This document shows positions 43,014-53,274 of a DNA stretch of 64,000 nt, in pieces. Positions within the stretch are counted from its first letter, which is position 1. Every line of letters begins with the position of its first letter. Location: assembly GCA_040766985.1 (NCBI GenBank), contig JAXGPL010000004.1:62001-126000 (forward strand), written 5' to 3'. Under the pieces are notes generated by a model, which saw only the letters and a program-made list of their open reading frames with translations, ran no database searches and was not told the origin of the DNA. The position numbers and the translations under genes are program-made. The DNA comes from JAXGPL01 sp040766985 (GTDB lineage: Bacteria; Bacillota; Sulfobacillia; JAUYEG01).

Positions 43014-43626
43014 ATGGCGTTAGAAGACATCCTGCGCAAGATACAAGAGGACGCGGAGGCGGAAGCCGCCAAAATGCTGCGGCTGCGCGCGCGGAGAGAA
43101 ACCATCCGCAGGGCAGCACGGGCCAAGTCCGCGGCCGACCGTATTGAAGCAACTATCCAGGCATCGGCCGAGGAAGCCTCGTCGCAGGGAACTGGCGGGT
43201 GACGCCAGCGTTGAGATCAGGCGGATTGTGCTGGCAGCCAAGCAGGAGATGCTGGAGAAGGTGTTTGCGGAGGCGCTTACACGGCTGGCCGATATGCCTG
43301 ACAACGAATACCGTGAGTTGCTTTCCGACTTGGCGGCCCGCGCCTCCGTCACCGGAGACGAGACCCTCCATGTTTCCGCAAGGGATCTGGAGCGCCTCGG
43401 CGGTGACTGGGTCGCCCTCGTTAACGAGCGGGTCAAAGCCCGCGCGGTTTGCCTGCCAAGCTGACGTTGTCCGACCGCCCGCGACATCCGCGGTGGCGGA
43501 TCCGCAGTCCGGGAACATCGAGATTAATGGCCTTTTGAGCGTACGCTGGCATCACTGCGCGACACCATTGAGCCCGAAATTGCGTCAATGCTGTTCGCCG
43601 AGGCAGGCGAGAGGCTCGAGCAATGA
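43014..43626 (+). pseudogene. ntpE: V/A-type ATPase stalk subunit E, frameshifted
   Basis: Starts MALEDILRKIQEDAEAEAAK, a typical subunit E helix. It is interrupted near 43195, continues in another frame with VEIRRIVLAAKQEMLEKVF and DMPDNEYRELLSDLA to about 43455, and ends in a third frame with DIEINGL and SMLFAEAGERLEQ, stopping at 43626. Three or more indels. The stop overlaps the subunit C start (ATGA). Confidence 0.75.
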
Positions 43627-44685
43627 GCATATTCCCAGGCGGCGACATGGCTGACGAGAACCAGCTCGACGAGCGGAGCCGATCCGCCGGGCGTTCCGCG
43701 ACGAATCGGAGTACGCTCGTTTCGTCGCGCAGTTGCGGGTTCTCGAGACGCGACTTCGACCCGGAACCAGCTGCTTCGCATGGTGGAGGCGCCCGACGCC
43801 GAGACGGCGCCGCTGCTGGCCGAAACCGAATACGGCCCCGCCGTGGCATTGGCCGGCACCGTGTTCAACTTAGAAGTGGCGTTGGCTGCCGAGCTCTCGT
43901 GTCTTTGCCTTGTTGGCGTCCGAAGCGCCGGAGGCAGAACTCGTCGAGGTCCTCGGGTATCGCCTATGATCTGCCAAAACCTCAAAACGGCCCTCAAGGC
44001 CGTGTTGACGGGCAAGCAAATCGAAGAACGGCATCTCGTCGCCGCAGGCAATCTCACCCGCGAGGCCGTGCTGGCCGTCGCACGCGGTGGGCGCTGACCA
44101 CTTTGCTCCACCTCACCGCGAACTGCGGCCCGGGCGTTCGGCGCGAGCGGCGACCCACAGGAGATTGACCTGATCCTCGATGCAGCGCGGTTTCCGTCAA
44201 TCATCAAACGGGCGCAGGCCTGGGGTTACGACCTGTTCTCAGGTATAGCGTCGACTACCGCCGACTTGGTCAACCTGCGGACGCTGCTGCGGCTAAAGGC
44301 GCTGCAGGCGTCGGGCGAAGCCCTCGAGCGGGCACTGGTGCCCGGTGGGCAGATTCCGTTGCCCAAGCTCGCCTCCGCGTTCGCACTCGATCCCGAGGAA
44401 ATGGTCCAGGCGCTTTCGGGCTATCCCGTTAGCGACGTCTTTGCCGCCGGGGTAAACGCCCTTCGGAACACGAGTTCACTGGCCTTATACGAGAAACTGA
44501 TGGACGACCGCCTTCTGAGCATGACGGCCGCGGCGAGGTACATCGCCCTCGGTCCCGAGCCGGTCATCGCCTACCTGATGGCGAAGGAAACCGAAATCAA
44601 GAACCTGAGGATTGTCTTTACGGGCAAGATCAACCGACTACCAGAGAACACGATCCGCGAGAGGTTGCGTGAGACCTATGCCTGA
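43623..44685 (+). pseudogene. ntpC: V/A-type ATPase subunit C, N-terminal half frameshifted
   Basis: Central-stalk to rotor linker. The N-terminal half is in pieces (YARFVAQLRVLETRL at about 43708, MVEAPDAETAPLLAETEYG at 43780), while 44266-44685 is intact and shows VNLRTLLRLKALQ, the family's hallmark, and the end NLRIVFTGKINRLPENTIRE. At least four indels lie between 43640 and 44230. Confidence 0.78.
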
Positions 44686-45016
44686 GCAACTGGGCATCGC
44701 CATGGTCGGCGCACGCGATTCGATCCTGGGCTTCAGGGCCTTGGGGCTGGACGTCTTTCCGGTTGCCGACAAGGTTGAAGCCGGGGAAGCGTTCGACGAA
44801 TGCGTCCGCCGCGGGTATGCCGCAATCTTCGTGACCGAGGGCTTCGCGGCCGAACTCCAGCCGCGTATCAAAGCCCTGTCCGCGCAGCCGCTGCCGGCCA
44901 CGGTGGTCATACCCGAGGGCCAGGAGTCAACCGGCCAGGGTCTAGCCAGGCTCCGGGCGATCGTGGAGAAGGCAATCGGCGCGGACATCCTCTTTAGGGG
45001 TGAGGGAAAGCAATGA
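44678..45016 (+). CDS. ntpG: V/A-type ATPase subunit F
   Basis: Intact 112-residue regulatory stalk subunit (called F in archaeal and G in Enterococcus naming). It shows IAMVGARDSILGFRALGLDV near the start, YAAIFVTEGFA and a conserved VVIPEGQESTGQG. ATG 44678 overlaps the subunit C stop; its own stop overlaps the subunit A start (ATGA). Confidence 0.88.
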   Translation: MPEQLGIAMVGARDSILGFRALGLDVFPVADKVEAGEAFDECVRRGYAAIFVTEGFAAELQPRIKALSAQPLPATVVIPEGQESTGQGLARLRAIVEKAIGADILFRGEGKQ

Positions 45017-46527
45017 ACCAGGGGCGTATCGTTAAGGTCTCCGGTCCCCTCGTCGTGGCGGACGGTATGGCTGACGCGCGCATGTATGACGTCGTGCGCG
45101 TGGGCGACCGCGGCCTCGTCGGCGAGATCATCGAGCTGCGCGGCGACCGGGCCTCCATTCAGGTATATGAAGAGACCGGCGGTATCGGGCCCGGCGAGCC
45201 GGTCGAGACCACCGGCCAACCGCTCAGCGTCGAGCTTGGGCCAGGCCTCCTGCGGTCGATCTACGACGGTATCCAGCGCCCGCTCAACGTGATCAAAGAA
45301 CTGTCGGGCGAGTACATCGCACGCGGTGTTGAGGTGCCCGGTCTCGACCGTGAGGCAGTCTGGCACTTTGTCCCGACGGTCAACGCGGGCGACCGCCTGG
45401 TTGCGGGAGACATCATCGGCACGGTTGAGGAAACCGCGATCATCGAGCACCGCGTCCTCGTCCCGCCGGGCAAGGGCGGCGAAGTCCTGGAAATCCGCGA
45501 AGGCGACTTCAAGGTCGAAGACACCGTGTGCCGGCTGAAGGACGGCGAGACGGTCCATGACCTGCAGATGATGCAGCGCTGGCCGGTCCGCATCGGCCGC
45601 CCGTACGGCGTCAAGCACGGCCCAGAGATCCCGCTGGTCACCGGCCAGAGGGTCATCGACGCGTTCTTTCCGATCGCCAAAGGCGGAACTGCGTGCGTCC
45701 CCGGTCCCTTCGGCAGCGGGAAGACGGTCGTCCAGCACCAGTTGTCCAAGTGGGCTGACGCCGAGATCATCGTCTTCGTCGGCTGCGGCGAGCGCGGCAA
45801 CGAGATGACTGACGTGCTGCTCGAGTTCCCCCATCTTCAGGACCCCCGCACTGGCGAGCCGCTGATGGATCGGACGGTTCTCGTGGCCAACACCTCGAAC
45901 ATGCCGGTTGCAGCCCGCGAGGCGTCGGTGTACTCAGGGATCACCATTGCGGAGTACTTCCGTGACATGGGGTATGACGTCGCGCTGATGGCCGACTCCA
46001 CATCCCGCTGGGCCGAGGCGCTGCGCGAGATGTCCGGCCGCCTGGAGGAGATGCCCGGCGAAGAGGGCTACCCGGCATACCTTGGCTCGCGCGCGGCTGA
46101 GTTCTATGAGAGGTCGGGCCGTGTTACGTCCCTCGGTTCCGACGAGCGCCAGGGTTCGTTAACCGTAGTTGGTGCGGTATCACCGCCCGGCGGCGACCTG
46201 TCCGAGCCGGTGACGCAGGCCACACTGCGCATCGTCAAGGTGTTCTGGGGCCTTGACGCTTCGCTCGCCGACCGCCGGCACTTCCCGGCCATCAACTGGT
46301 TGCGGTCGTATTCGCTTTACCTGGACCGCATCGATCCGTGGCTGCGCGAGCGTGTCGGTGACGACTGGCCGGGGATGCGCGCCGAAGCCATGCGCATCCT
46401 GCAGAAGGAAGACGAGCTCCAGGAGATCGTCCGCCTGGTGGGCGTCGACGCCCTGTCGCGCGACGACCGGATGATCCTCGAGACCGCCAAGTCGATACGC
46501 GAGGACTTCCTGCACAAATGCGTTTGA
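45013..46527 (+). CDS. ntpA: V/A-type ATPase catalytic subunit A (end displaced by frameshift)
   Basis: Catalytic ATPase/synthase subunit. Walker A is GPFGSGKTVV near residue 235, Walker B region DVALMADSTSRWAEALRE near 325, and the PAYLGSR and SPPGGDLSEP signatures follow. The frame stops at 46527 after REDFLHKC, giving 504 residues against about 580 in the family. The missing end is encoded just beyond in other frames: FDDIDTYTSIG, KLILDFHRQAQAALDRGASL and LALPVREEIARAKYIPEK, up to about 46757. So the true gene extends there, with two or three indels. Confidence 0.93.
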   Translation: MNQGRIVKVSGPLVVADGMADARMYDVVRVGDRGLVGEIIELRGDRASIQVYEETGGIGPGEPVETTGQPLSVELGPGLLRSIYDGIQRPLNVIKELSGEYIARGVEVPGLDREAVWHFVPTVNAGDRLVAGDIIGTVEETAIIEHRVLVPPGKGGEVLEIREGDFKVEDTVCRLKDGETVHDLQMMQRWPVRIGRPYGVKHGPEIPLVTGQRVIDAFFPIAKGGTACVPGPFGSGKTVVQHQLSKWADAEIIVFVGCGERGNEMTDVLLEFPHLQDPRTGEPLMDRTVLVANTSNMPVAAREASVYSGITIAEYFRDMGYDVALMADSTSRWAEALREMSGRLEEMPGEEGYPAYLGSRAAEFYERSGRVTSLGSDERQGSLTVVGAVSPPGGDLSEPVTQATLRIVKVFWGLDASLADRRHFPAINWLRSYSLYLDRIDPWLRERVGDDWPGMRAEAMRILQKEDELQEIVRLVGVDALSRDDRMILETAKSIREDFLHKCV

Positions 46528-46782
46528 CGATATCGATACCTACACCTCAATTGGCCAAGCAGTACCGGATGTAAGCTGATCCTCGACTTCCATCGCCAGG
46601 CTCAGGCTGCGTTGGACCGGGGCGCTTCGCTCGGCCGTCTGCTGGCCCTGCCGGTGCGCGAGGAAATCGCGCGCGCCAAGTACATCCCTGAGAAGAGACC
46701 GAGGCGTTCTCGGCTCTCGCCGGCAAGGTCGGCGACAGATCTCAGGCGCCCTGGTAGCCTATAGGGGAAGGGGTGACGCAGC

Positions 46783-48151
46783 GTGCTTAAGGGTACCGCA
46801 CAATATCCGAAATCTCCGGCCCTTTGATGGTCGTGGAGAAGGTCGGCGAATAAAGTTCGACAGTTCGTCGAGGTTGAGCTCGCCAACGGTGAATCCGCCG
46901 CCGACAGGGTGCTCGAGGCGCGGGAGAACGCCGCCCTCGTCCAGTTGTTCGAGGGCACCGCCGGCCTCGACGTCACCAAGACCAGTCCGTTTCCTCGGCC
47001 GGGTTCTCGAAGTCCAGGTCAGCGGCGATATGCTCGGCCGCGTGTTCGACGGATTCGGCAGCCCGATCGACGGCGGCCCGCGGATCGTCCCCGAAAAGCG
47101 CCTTGACATCTCGGGTAGTCCGATCAACCCGTATGCGCGGGCATATCCTTCGGAGTTCATCCAGACCGGCATCTCGACCATCGACGGGATGAACCCGCTG
47201 GTGCGCGGCCAAAAGCTGCCGATCTTCTCGGGCAGCGGCCTCCCCGCCCAGATGGCGGCGCAGGTCGCCGTCAGGCGCGCGTGCTCGGCACCGACGAGCG
47301 TTTCGCAGTGGTGTTCGCCGCCATGGGCATCACGTTCGAGGAAGCCGACTACTTCATCAAGGACTTCCAGCGTACCGGCGCCATTGAGCGCGCGGTCCTG
47401 TTTATAGACCTTGCCAACGACCCGACCATCGGACGCATCGCGACCCCGCGCATGGCCTTGACGACGGCGGAGTACACCTCGCGTTCGAAGGGGTGTACTC
47501 GTCATTCTGACGGACATGACCAACTACTGCGAGGCGCTGCGTGAGGTATCCGCCACCGCGCGCAAGGAATCCCGGGCCGCCGCGGTTATCAGCTACATGT
47601 ACCGACCTCTCGCAGATTTACGAACTCAGGCCGAAGCCGCATTGCAGGCAAACCCAGTTCGATCACCCAGATGCCGATTCTGACAATGCCCGAGGACGAC
47701 CGGACGCATCCGATCGCCGACCTGACCGGCTACATTACCGAGGGGTAGGTCATCCTGTCCTGTGCACCGCGCGGGCGTCTACCGCCGGTTAACGTTCCGC
47801 TGTCCTGTCGGCTCGGGACAAGGGCATCCAGACCGGCAGGGCAGCAGGAAGATCACGCCGGCGTCATGGACAGCTCTACGCGCGTACGCTATAATAGGGG
47901 AAATGAGAACTCATGATCGTGCGTCGGCGGGGCAGGCCCTCTCGGAAACCAGACAGCGCTTCCTCCAGTTCGCCAACGGGTTCAGGGACCGCTACGTGCG
48001 GCGGGGCGGGCAAGGAACCGGACCGTAGAGAAACCCTGACGTTGGGCTGGGAATTGCTCAGCAGGCCTCCGCCAGACGGAGCTCAAACGTGCGCCTTGAA
48101 CACATCGAGAAGTACATGCCCAAGACCGAGGGCTGCGGCGGGAATAACTGA
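46783..48151 (+). pseudogene. ntpB: V/A-type ATPase regulatory subunit B, heavily frameshifted
   Basis: Non-catalytic nucleotide-binding subunit. From GTG 46783 the family sequence can be followed across frames: RTISEISGPLMVVEKV, FVEVELANGES, LGRVLEVQVSGDMLGRVFDG (intact run 46985-47280), FIQTGISTIDGMNPLVRGQ, VFAAMGITFEEADYFIKDF, VLVILTDMTNYCEALREVSA, ITQMPILTMPEDDRTHPIAD, and the end EKYMPKTEGCGGNN stopping at 48151. Eight or more indels. The stop overlaps the subunit D start. Confidence 0.8.
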
Positions 48152-48774
48152 TGATAATCGACGTAAGCCCAACCCGTAAGACTGCTCGGCTCGCAAGCAG
48201 ATCCGCCGTCGCAGCTCGGGGCCACAAGCTGCTTAAGGACAAGCGCGACCAGTTAATGACGGAGTTTCTGGCCCTCGTCCGTGAAGACCGTGAACTCCGG
48301 ACCCTCGTGGAGGACAAATTGGTGGCCGCCAATCGCAGCTTTCTGGTGGCCCGGGCGGTGATGCCGCGCGAGGTTCTTGAGGAGGCGATCATGGCCCCCA
48401 AGCAGCGAGTGTACATGGAGATGGACACCTCTGTGGTCATGAACGTGCGCGTGCCTCATTTCTCCCTGCGGCAGGAAGGGGACCCGCTGAGCTACGGCTT
48501 CGTCGATACATCCGGAGAACTCGACGCCGCCCTCGGCGCCTTCTCGGAGGTCCTGGCATTGCTCGTCAGGCTAGCCGAGATCGAGAAATCCGCCGAGCTT
48601 CTCGCCGATGAGATCGAGCGGACCCGCCGTAGGGTGAACGCTCTTGAATACGTGCTGATTCCGGAACTGCAGGCGGCGGCGAAAGATATTAGTATGAAGT
48701 TGTCCGAACAAGAACGCTCCAATGTCGCCCGATTAATGAAGATCAAGGACATCGTGCGAGCCGAAGGCAACTGA
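48151..48774 (+). CDS. ntpD: V/A-type ATPase central-stalk subunit D
   Basis: Intact 207-residue coiled-coil rotor axle. It opens with SPTRKTARLASRSAVAARGH, and the C-terminus has RRRVNALEYVLIPEL and RSNVARLMKIKDIV, the standard family ends. It overlaps the subunit B stop (TGATG) and ends the operon. Confidence 0.93.
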   Translation: MIIDVSPTRKTARLASRSAVAARGHKLLKDKRDQLMTEFLALVREDRELRTLVEDKLVAANRSFLVARAVMPREVLEEAIMAPKQRVYMEMDTSVVMNVRVPHFSLRQEGDPLSYGFVDTSGELDAALGAFSEVLALLVRLAEIEKSAELLADEIERTRRRVNALEYVLIPELQAAAKDISMKLSEQERSNVARLMKIKDIVRAEGN

Positions 48775-48834
48775 CCCGGTTCGCCGCGGGGGATGCCGGG
48801 CGGTAAACCGGGGCGTGCCGGAGGGTGACCGGTA

Positions 48835-49998
48835 GTGAGCGAATGGATTTACGATGGGCAGGGCGCGCGGCCGAGAACGGACCGCAGAGCCCTGCTTTCA
48901 TATCTGCTGGTGGCCCTGGTGGGTGCGCTGATCGGCGGACTGCTGGTTATCACCGTTGCCCCGATGTACATCATGGACCGTATTCCGTACGTCGGGCCGC
49001 CCGGGGTTAACCCGCCGGGGATGTCCGGCGGCACCGGTGACGGCACCGGCGGCGCAGGCGGCATCCCGGCGGAGAAGGGCACGGTTACTTACGCCGCCGA
49101 GGCTGTCGGCCCGGCAGTTGTCGGCATCCTCAACAAGGCGATCGCCTACGATATCTTCCGCCGTCCATACACAGAGCAGCGCTCGGGCTCGGGAGTGTTC
49201 TTCCACCAGGACGGCTACATCGTCACCAACTACCACGTTGTCGAAGGTGCATCCGAACTGCTCGTCAGCCTCGCCGACGGGAGGGTGTTGACCGGCACGA
49301 TCGTCGGCACCGACCCGTTCACCGACCTCGCGGTCGTCAAGGTCGACGCCACCGGCCTGCCCGTGGCCGCCTTCGGCGACTCCGACTCCCTACGCGTCGG
49401 CGAACTCGCGGTCGCTATCGGCAATCCCGTCGGCCTCGAATTCGCCCGGACTGTCACCGCAGGCGTGATCTCCGGCCTTAACCGCCGTGTCCAGCAAGGC
49501 GAACGTACGTTCTCCCTGGTCCAGACCGATGCCGCCATCAACCCCGGCAACAGCGGCGGGCCGCTATGCAACGGTGCCGGTGAGGTCATCGGCATCAACA
49601 CCATCAAGTTTGCCAGCGAAGCCATCGAGGGCATGAGCTTCGCCATACCGATCAACACCGTCCGGCCGATCGTCAACGAGTTGGTTCTCAACGGCCGTAT
49701 CGTAAGGCCCTGGCTTGGCGTCCGGATCGTCGACAAAGAGGACGCGGCGCGCTACGGGGTGACCCTGGACCGGGGCGTCCTTGTCGCCGAAGTAATCGCA
49801 CGCGGCCCGGCTGCGGCGGCCGGCCTGCAGGCCGGCGACGTGATTCTCGCGATCGGCAGCCGGAACATCAACAGCGTTGACGAACTGACGGATGCTGTGC
49901 AAACGCATCGCGTGGGCGAGCGCATTGCCGTCAAGGTGCTTCGACGCGGGTCCGAGCTGATATATAACGTGACGCTTGGGGAGATGCCGTCCGAGTAA
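48835..49998 (+). CDS. HtrA/DegP-type membrane-anchored serine protease
   Basis: 387 residues from GTG 48835. A single membrane segment (about 19-41) is followed by a Gly/Pro-rich linker. The trypsin-like domain has the complete triad: His134 in TNYHVV, Asp164 in DPFTDLAVV and Ser240 in PGNSGGP. One PDZ domain (about 290-385) includes GPAAAAGLQAGDVILAIG. It degrades misfolded envelope proteins. Its stop overlaps the EamA start (TAATG). Confidence 0.93.
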   Translation: MSEWIYDGQGARPRTDRRALLSYLLVALVGALIGGLLVITVAPMYIMDRIPYVGPPGVNPPGMSGGTGDGTGGAGGIPAEKGTVTYAAEAVGPAVVGILNKAIAYDIFRRPYTEQRSGSGVFFHQDGYIVTNYHVVEGASELLVSLADGRVLTGTIVGTDPFTDLAVVKVDATGLPVAAFGDSDSLRVGELAVAIGNPVGLEFARTVTAGVISGLNRRVQQGERTFSLVQTDAAINPGNSGGPLCNGAGEVIGINTIKFASEAIEGMSFAIPINTVRPIVNELVLNGRIVRPWLGVRIVDKEDAARYGVTLDRGVLVAEVIARGPAAAAGLQAGDVILAIGSRNINSVDELTDAVQTHRVGERIAVKVLRRGSELIYNVTLGEMPSE

Positions 49999-50915
49999 TG
50001 CGCCGTGAAGAACGCCTCGGCATCGGTTACGCATTCCTCGCCACGTTGTTCTTCGCTTCGGCGGGGCCCGTGGCGCGGATTGCCGGCGTCGACGGGGCGC
50101 TTGACCCGTTGGGCATTGCCTTCTGGCGGGTGTTGTTGGGGGCCGGCTTTGTCTTGCTGCTTGGTTGGGCAGGGGGCCGGCCACCCAAGGTGCAGCTTCG
50201 CGACCTGCCGTCGCTGGCGCTCTACGGCATCGTGTTGGCGATGCACTTTTACCTCTACATCGGCAGCCTCTTTGCCACTTCGCTTGACCACGCGCTCGTC
50301 CTCGTCAACACAGCCCCCGTGTGGGCGGCGATCCTTTCCTGGTGGATCCTCAAAGAACCGCTACCGGCTGCGAAGCTACCCGGCGTAGTAGCTGTCATCC
50401 TCGGCATGGCCTGGTTGGTTGGGTTTGACCCGTCCGCGCCGGAGGCGCACCTTCGCGGGGACTTGATGGGACTCGGGGCGGCCTTGACCTATGCACTGTA
50501 CGCAATCGCCGGGCGGCGGGATCGCGCGCGCTATCCCCTGCTGACGTATGCATTCTGGGTCTATCTGCTGGCGGCGGCGACTCTGGGCATTGTCTCGCCG
50601 CGAATGACTTTTCTCAGGCCGGTCCCGAGCGGGTCCTGGTTGCCCGTCCTAATCCTGGCTCTGCTGCCGACCACGTTTGGCCATACGCTATTCAACGCAG
50701 CCATCAGGCGGATTCATGCCGCGACCGCGAACCTGATCGCGACCCAGGAGGTAACCGGCGGGATGTTGCTCGGCTGGCTGATCCTTGCCATTCGGCCCAG
50801 TGCAACGGCCTTGATGGCATGGCCGTTGGTGCTGGCCGGGATTATTTGGGTCATCATCCCGAGGAAGACGCAGGTCGATGGGCATCAGGGACCCTGCGGC
50901 CACTCTTCACCGTAG
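49998..50915 (+). CDS. DMT superfamily (EamA) transporter
   Basis: 305 residues with ten hydrophobic helices in two EamA repeats. The first repeat ends around TAPVWAAILSWWILKEPL, the second has TATQ-type helix IATQEVTGGMLLGWLIL. It probably exports an amino acid or metabolite. Translationally coupled to the HtrA gene and converging with the PBP gene, with which it overlaps by 31 bp. Confidence 0.87.
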   Translation: MRREERLGIGYAFLATLFFASAGPVARIAGVDGALDPLGIAFWRVLLGAGFVLLLGWAGGRPPKVQLRDLPSLALYGIVLAMHFYLYIGSLFATSLDHALVLVNTAPVWAAILSWWILKEPLPAAKLPGVVAVILGMAWLVGFDPSAPEAHLRGDLMGLGAALTYALYAIAGRRDRARYPLLTYAFWVYLLAAATLGIVSPRMTFLRPVPSGSWLPVLILALLPTTFGHTLFNAAIRRIHAATANLIATQEVTGGMLLGWLILAIRPSATALMAWPLVLAGIIWVIIPRKTQVDGHQGPCGHSSP

Positions 50916-53158
50916 CGCAGCCACAATTCGTAGGCCTCCCACCACTCCTCGCTTCCCGGTTCGAGGTCGTATGGATAGAGATAGCCGCCCGTAGGACGTC
51001 CCGGCCTACCGCCTTCGCCTTCATCCTCTTCGTCCTCGTCGCCTTCCTCGTCTTCATCGCCGCCGGGTTCCCCGTCAGGCGGCCAACCGTGGAACAGCGG
51101 GCATTCTGTCTGTGGCTCCGTGCCTTCGCGAAACACCTCATTGATCGTGGGGCACGTCGGGTTGGCCCGCAGCCAGGTTTCCGTGCAGATGGGGACATCG
51201 ATTACGTCCGGAGGCCGCGGGAAGCCGGCCACGGGCACTCCCGCCAGTCCGAGCCGCATGAACTCCGCCCACACCGGGCCGGCGAGGCTGCCGCCAGGTC
51301 CCGCAAGGGTCTCCGGGTCATCGGCTCCGACGTAGACAGCGCACACGACCTGCGGCACGAAACCGATGAACCACGCATCCTTGGTGTCCGACGTGGTGCC
51401 GGTCTTGCCCGCGCTCGGCCGGCCGATCCGCCACCCCAGGTGCCCGCCAGTGCCCCCGGCCTCCATCACGCTCTGCAGCATATTTGTCACGATGTACGCG
51501 GTCGACGCCGAGAGGGCCGGCTCGACGCGCGGCGACCGCTCGTAGATCAACTTGCCCTCGCTGTCGACAATTTTGCGCACGGAGTATGGCTCGACCCGGA
51601 AACCGCCGTTCGCCAGCGGCGAGTAAGCTGTGGCGAGTTCCAGCGGGTAGACCTCAAAGCTCCCCAGGACCAGCGGCAGCACCGGAGAGAGTGGACTATA
51701 GAGGCCCATTTTGCGGGCCATGTTGATGACCGCAGGCGTTCCGATTTCGTTGGCCCAGCGCACGGCGACGACGTTGTCCGAGATTTTGATCGCGTACCGC
51801 ATCGATAGCGGGGCGTAATGGTAGCGGCTGGACCCGTAGTCGCGAGGTGTGTAGTCCGGTTGCCCGGCCCCGCCCGGATAGGTGACCGGCTCGCAGACCA
51901 TCTGGCTGATTGGCGTATAGCCGCGATCGACAAGGGCCGCATACAGAAACGGCTTGAACGCCGATCCTGGCTGGCGGTGGGCCTGTGTAGCTCGGTTGAG
52001 CTGGGTTTCGCGGTAGTCCCTCCCGCCTACAAGGCTGAGTATGTGTCCCGTCTGGGGGTCTACGGCCGCCAGCCCGACCTGGGGCTGGGTCACGCCGTTC
52101 GGATCCTTATCCCCCTCGATGAGCTTGGTTGCGATGGCCTCGTTGGCGGCCCGCTGCATCTTCATGTCCAAAGTGGTGTAGAACGAATAACCGCCCTGAT
52201 ACGCATCCCGGGCAACCTCGGGATGCTTCGCCGCGATCTCCGCCAGCATGTAGTCCACAAAGTAAGGGGCTTCCTGTACCCGCGGTTTGAGCCCGACCAG
52301 TTTGAGCGATTCCTCTTTGGCGGCGTCCGCTTGCTGTTGAGTGATGTAGCCGAGTTCGGCCATCCGGGCCAGGACAAACGACCTGCGATCCTTCGCCAAA
52401 GCCGGATCCTTGTAGGGCGAGTAGTTCTCCGGCGACCGCAACACCCCGGCAAGCATCGCTGCCTCGGCCAGAGTGACCTCTGCCGCAGGCTTGCCGAAGT
52501 AGATCTGCGACGCAACCTCCACCCCGTAAGCCCCGTGCCCGAAGTAAACCTGGTTAAGGTATCCTTCGAGTATCTCGGTCTTGGTCATCCGCCGCTCGAG
52601 CGTCAGGGCAAGGACTGCCTCTTTGATCTTGCGGGAGTATGTCCTCTCCCGCGAAAGGTAAAGCGCGGTGGCCAGTTGCTGCGTTATGGTAGAGGCGCCC
52701 TGATACGTCCGTCCGGGCTGGACGGTGGACCGGAGGAGGTTGCTGTACGCTGCTCTGAGGATTCCGTAGAAATCGACTCCGGCATGGCGTTCGAACCGGT
52801 AATCCTCGATCGCCACGACGGCGTCGAAAAGGTGTTTCGGCAGATCAACGATCGGTACGGGAGTGCGGTCCTCAAGGTACAGCCGCGCGGCGACCTCGTC
52901 GTCGCGGCCGTAGACAGTAGATGCCGCGTATACCGGCGCCTTCGGCAGAGGCATGGCCTCCACCAACGTGAACAAGACCAGAGCGCCGAGGAAGAATGCG
53001 AGCAGACCAACGCGCAACGCCCAGAGGCCTGCCCGACGAGCCTGGCAGGAACGGAACCAAGAACCGCCGCGCCTGGTGGTTGTGCCGGCCTGACGTTCCT
53101 GGGCTTTGCTTTCGGATTCTGCCGGCCGGTCCGGTTTGCCCATGCGATGCCTACCCAT
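50885..53158 (-). CDS. Class A penicillin-binding protein (PBP1A type)
   Basis: About 757 residues. Cytoplasmic basic tail, one membrane helix (about 45-65), a GT51 glycosyltransferase domain with the catalytic AIEDYRFERHAGVD and GASTITQQLA motifs, then a transpeptidase domain with PGSAFKPFLY (Ser-x-x-Lys), ISDNVV (SxN) and AGKTGTT (KTG). The C-terminus adds a strongly acidic stretch (DEDEEGDEDEEDEGEGG) and an aromatic tail. It polymerises and cross-links peptidoglycan. ATG 53158 chosen among several; the frame opens at 53197. Confidence 0.93.
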   Translation of the reverse strand: MGRHRMGKPDRPAESESKAQERQAGTTTRRGGSWFRSCQARRAGLWALRVGLLAFFLGALVLFTLVEAMPLPKAPVYAASTVYGRDDEVAARLYLEDRTPVPIVDLPKHLFDAVVAIEDYRFERHAGVDFYGILRAAYSNLLRSTVQPGRTYQGASTITQQLATALYLSRERTYSRKIKEAVLALTLERRMTKTEILEGYLNQVYFGHGAYGVEVASQIYFGKPAAEVTLAEAAMLAGVLRSPENYSPYKDPALAKDRRSFVLARMAELGYITQQQADAAKEESLKLVGLKPRVQEAPYFVDYMLAEIAAKHPEVARDAYQGGYSFYTTLDMKMQRAANEAIATKLIEGDKDPNGVTQPQVGLAAVDPQTGHILSLVGGRDYRETQLNRATQAHRQPGSAFKPFLYAALVDRGYTPISQMVCEPVTYPGGAGQPDYTPRDYGSSRYHYAPLSMRYAIKISDNVVAVRWANEIGTPAVINMARKMGLYSPLSPVLPLVLGSFEVYPLELATAYSPLANGGFRVEPYSVRKIVDSEGKLIYERSPRVEPALSASTAYIVTNMLQSVMEAGGTGGHLGWRIGRPSAGKTGTTSDTKDAWFIGFVPQVVCAVYVGADDPETLAGPGGSLAGPVWAEFMRLGLAGVPVAGFPRPPDVIDVPICTETWLRANPTCPTINEVFREGTEPQTECPLFHGWPPDGEPGGDEDEEGDEDEEDEGEGGRPGRPTGGYLYPYDLEPGSEEWWEAYELWLRYGEEWPQGP

Positions 53159-53206
53159 AGCTGCATATAGTCTCTCCACACGGGCTCGGGAAAACATCGG
53201 ACGGGA

Positions 53207-53250
53207 GAAAAAGAAGGGTGGGAGGGGGAAACCGGGCTCCTCCCCCTCCC
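53207..53250 (-). terminator. Terminator of the manganese catalase gene
   Basis: Minus strand GGGAGGGGGA and TCCCCCTCCC (53250-53241 and 53229-53220) form a 10-bp stem followed by a CTTCTTTTTCTC tract, 25 bp after the catalase stop. Confidence 0.85.
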
Positions 53251-53274
53251 GTCCGGGGACGGGTCAGCACCGTC

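Noticed and set aside
40367..48151. Interpretation as an ancient ATPase pseudogene cluster
   Set aside because: Protein conservation across frames is too high, and breaks are single-base indels in patches; sequence error is the simpler reading, though not proven.
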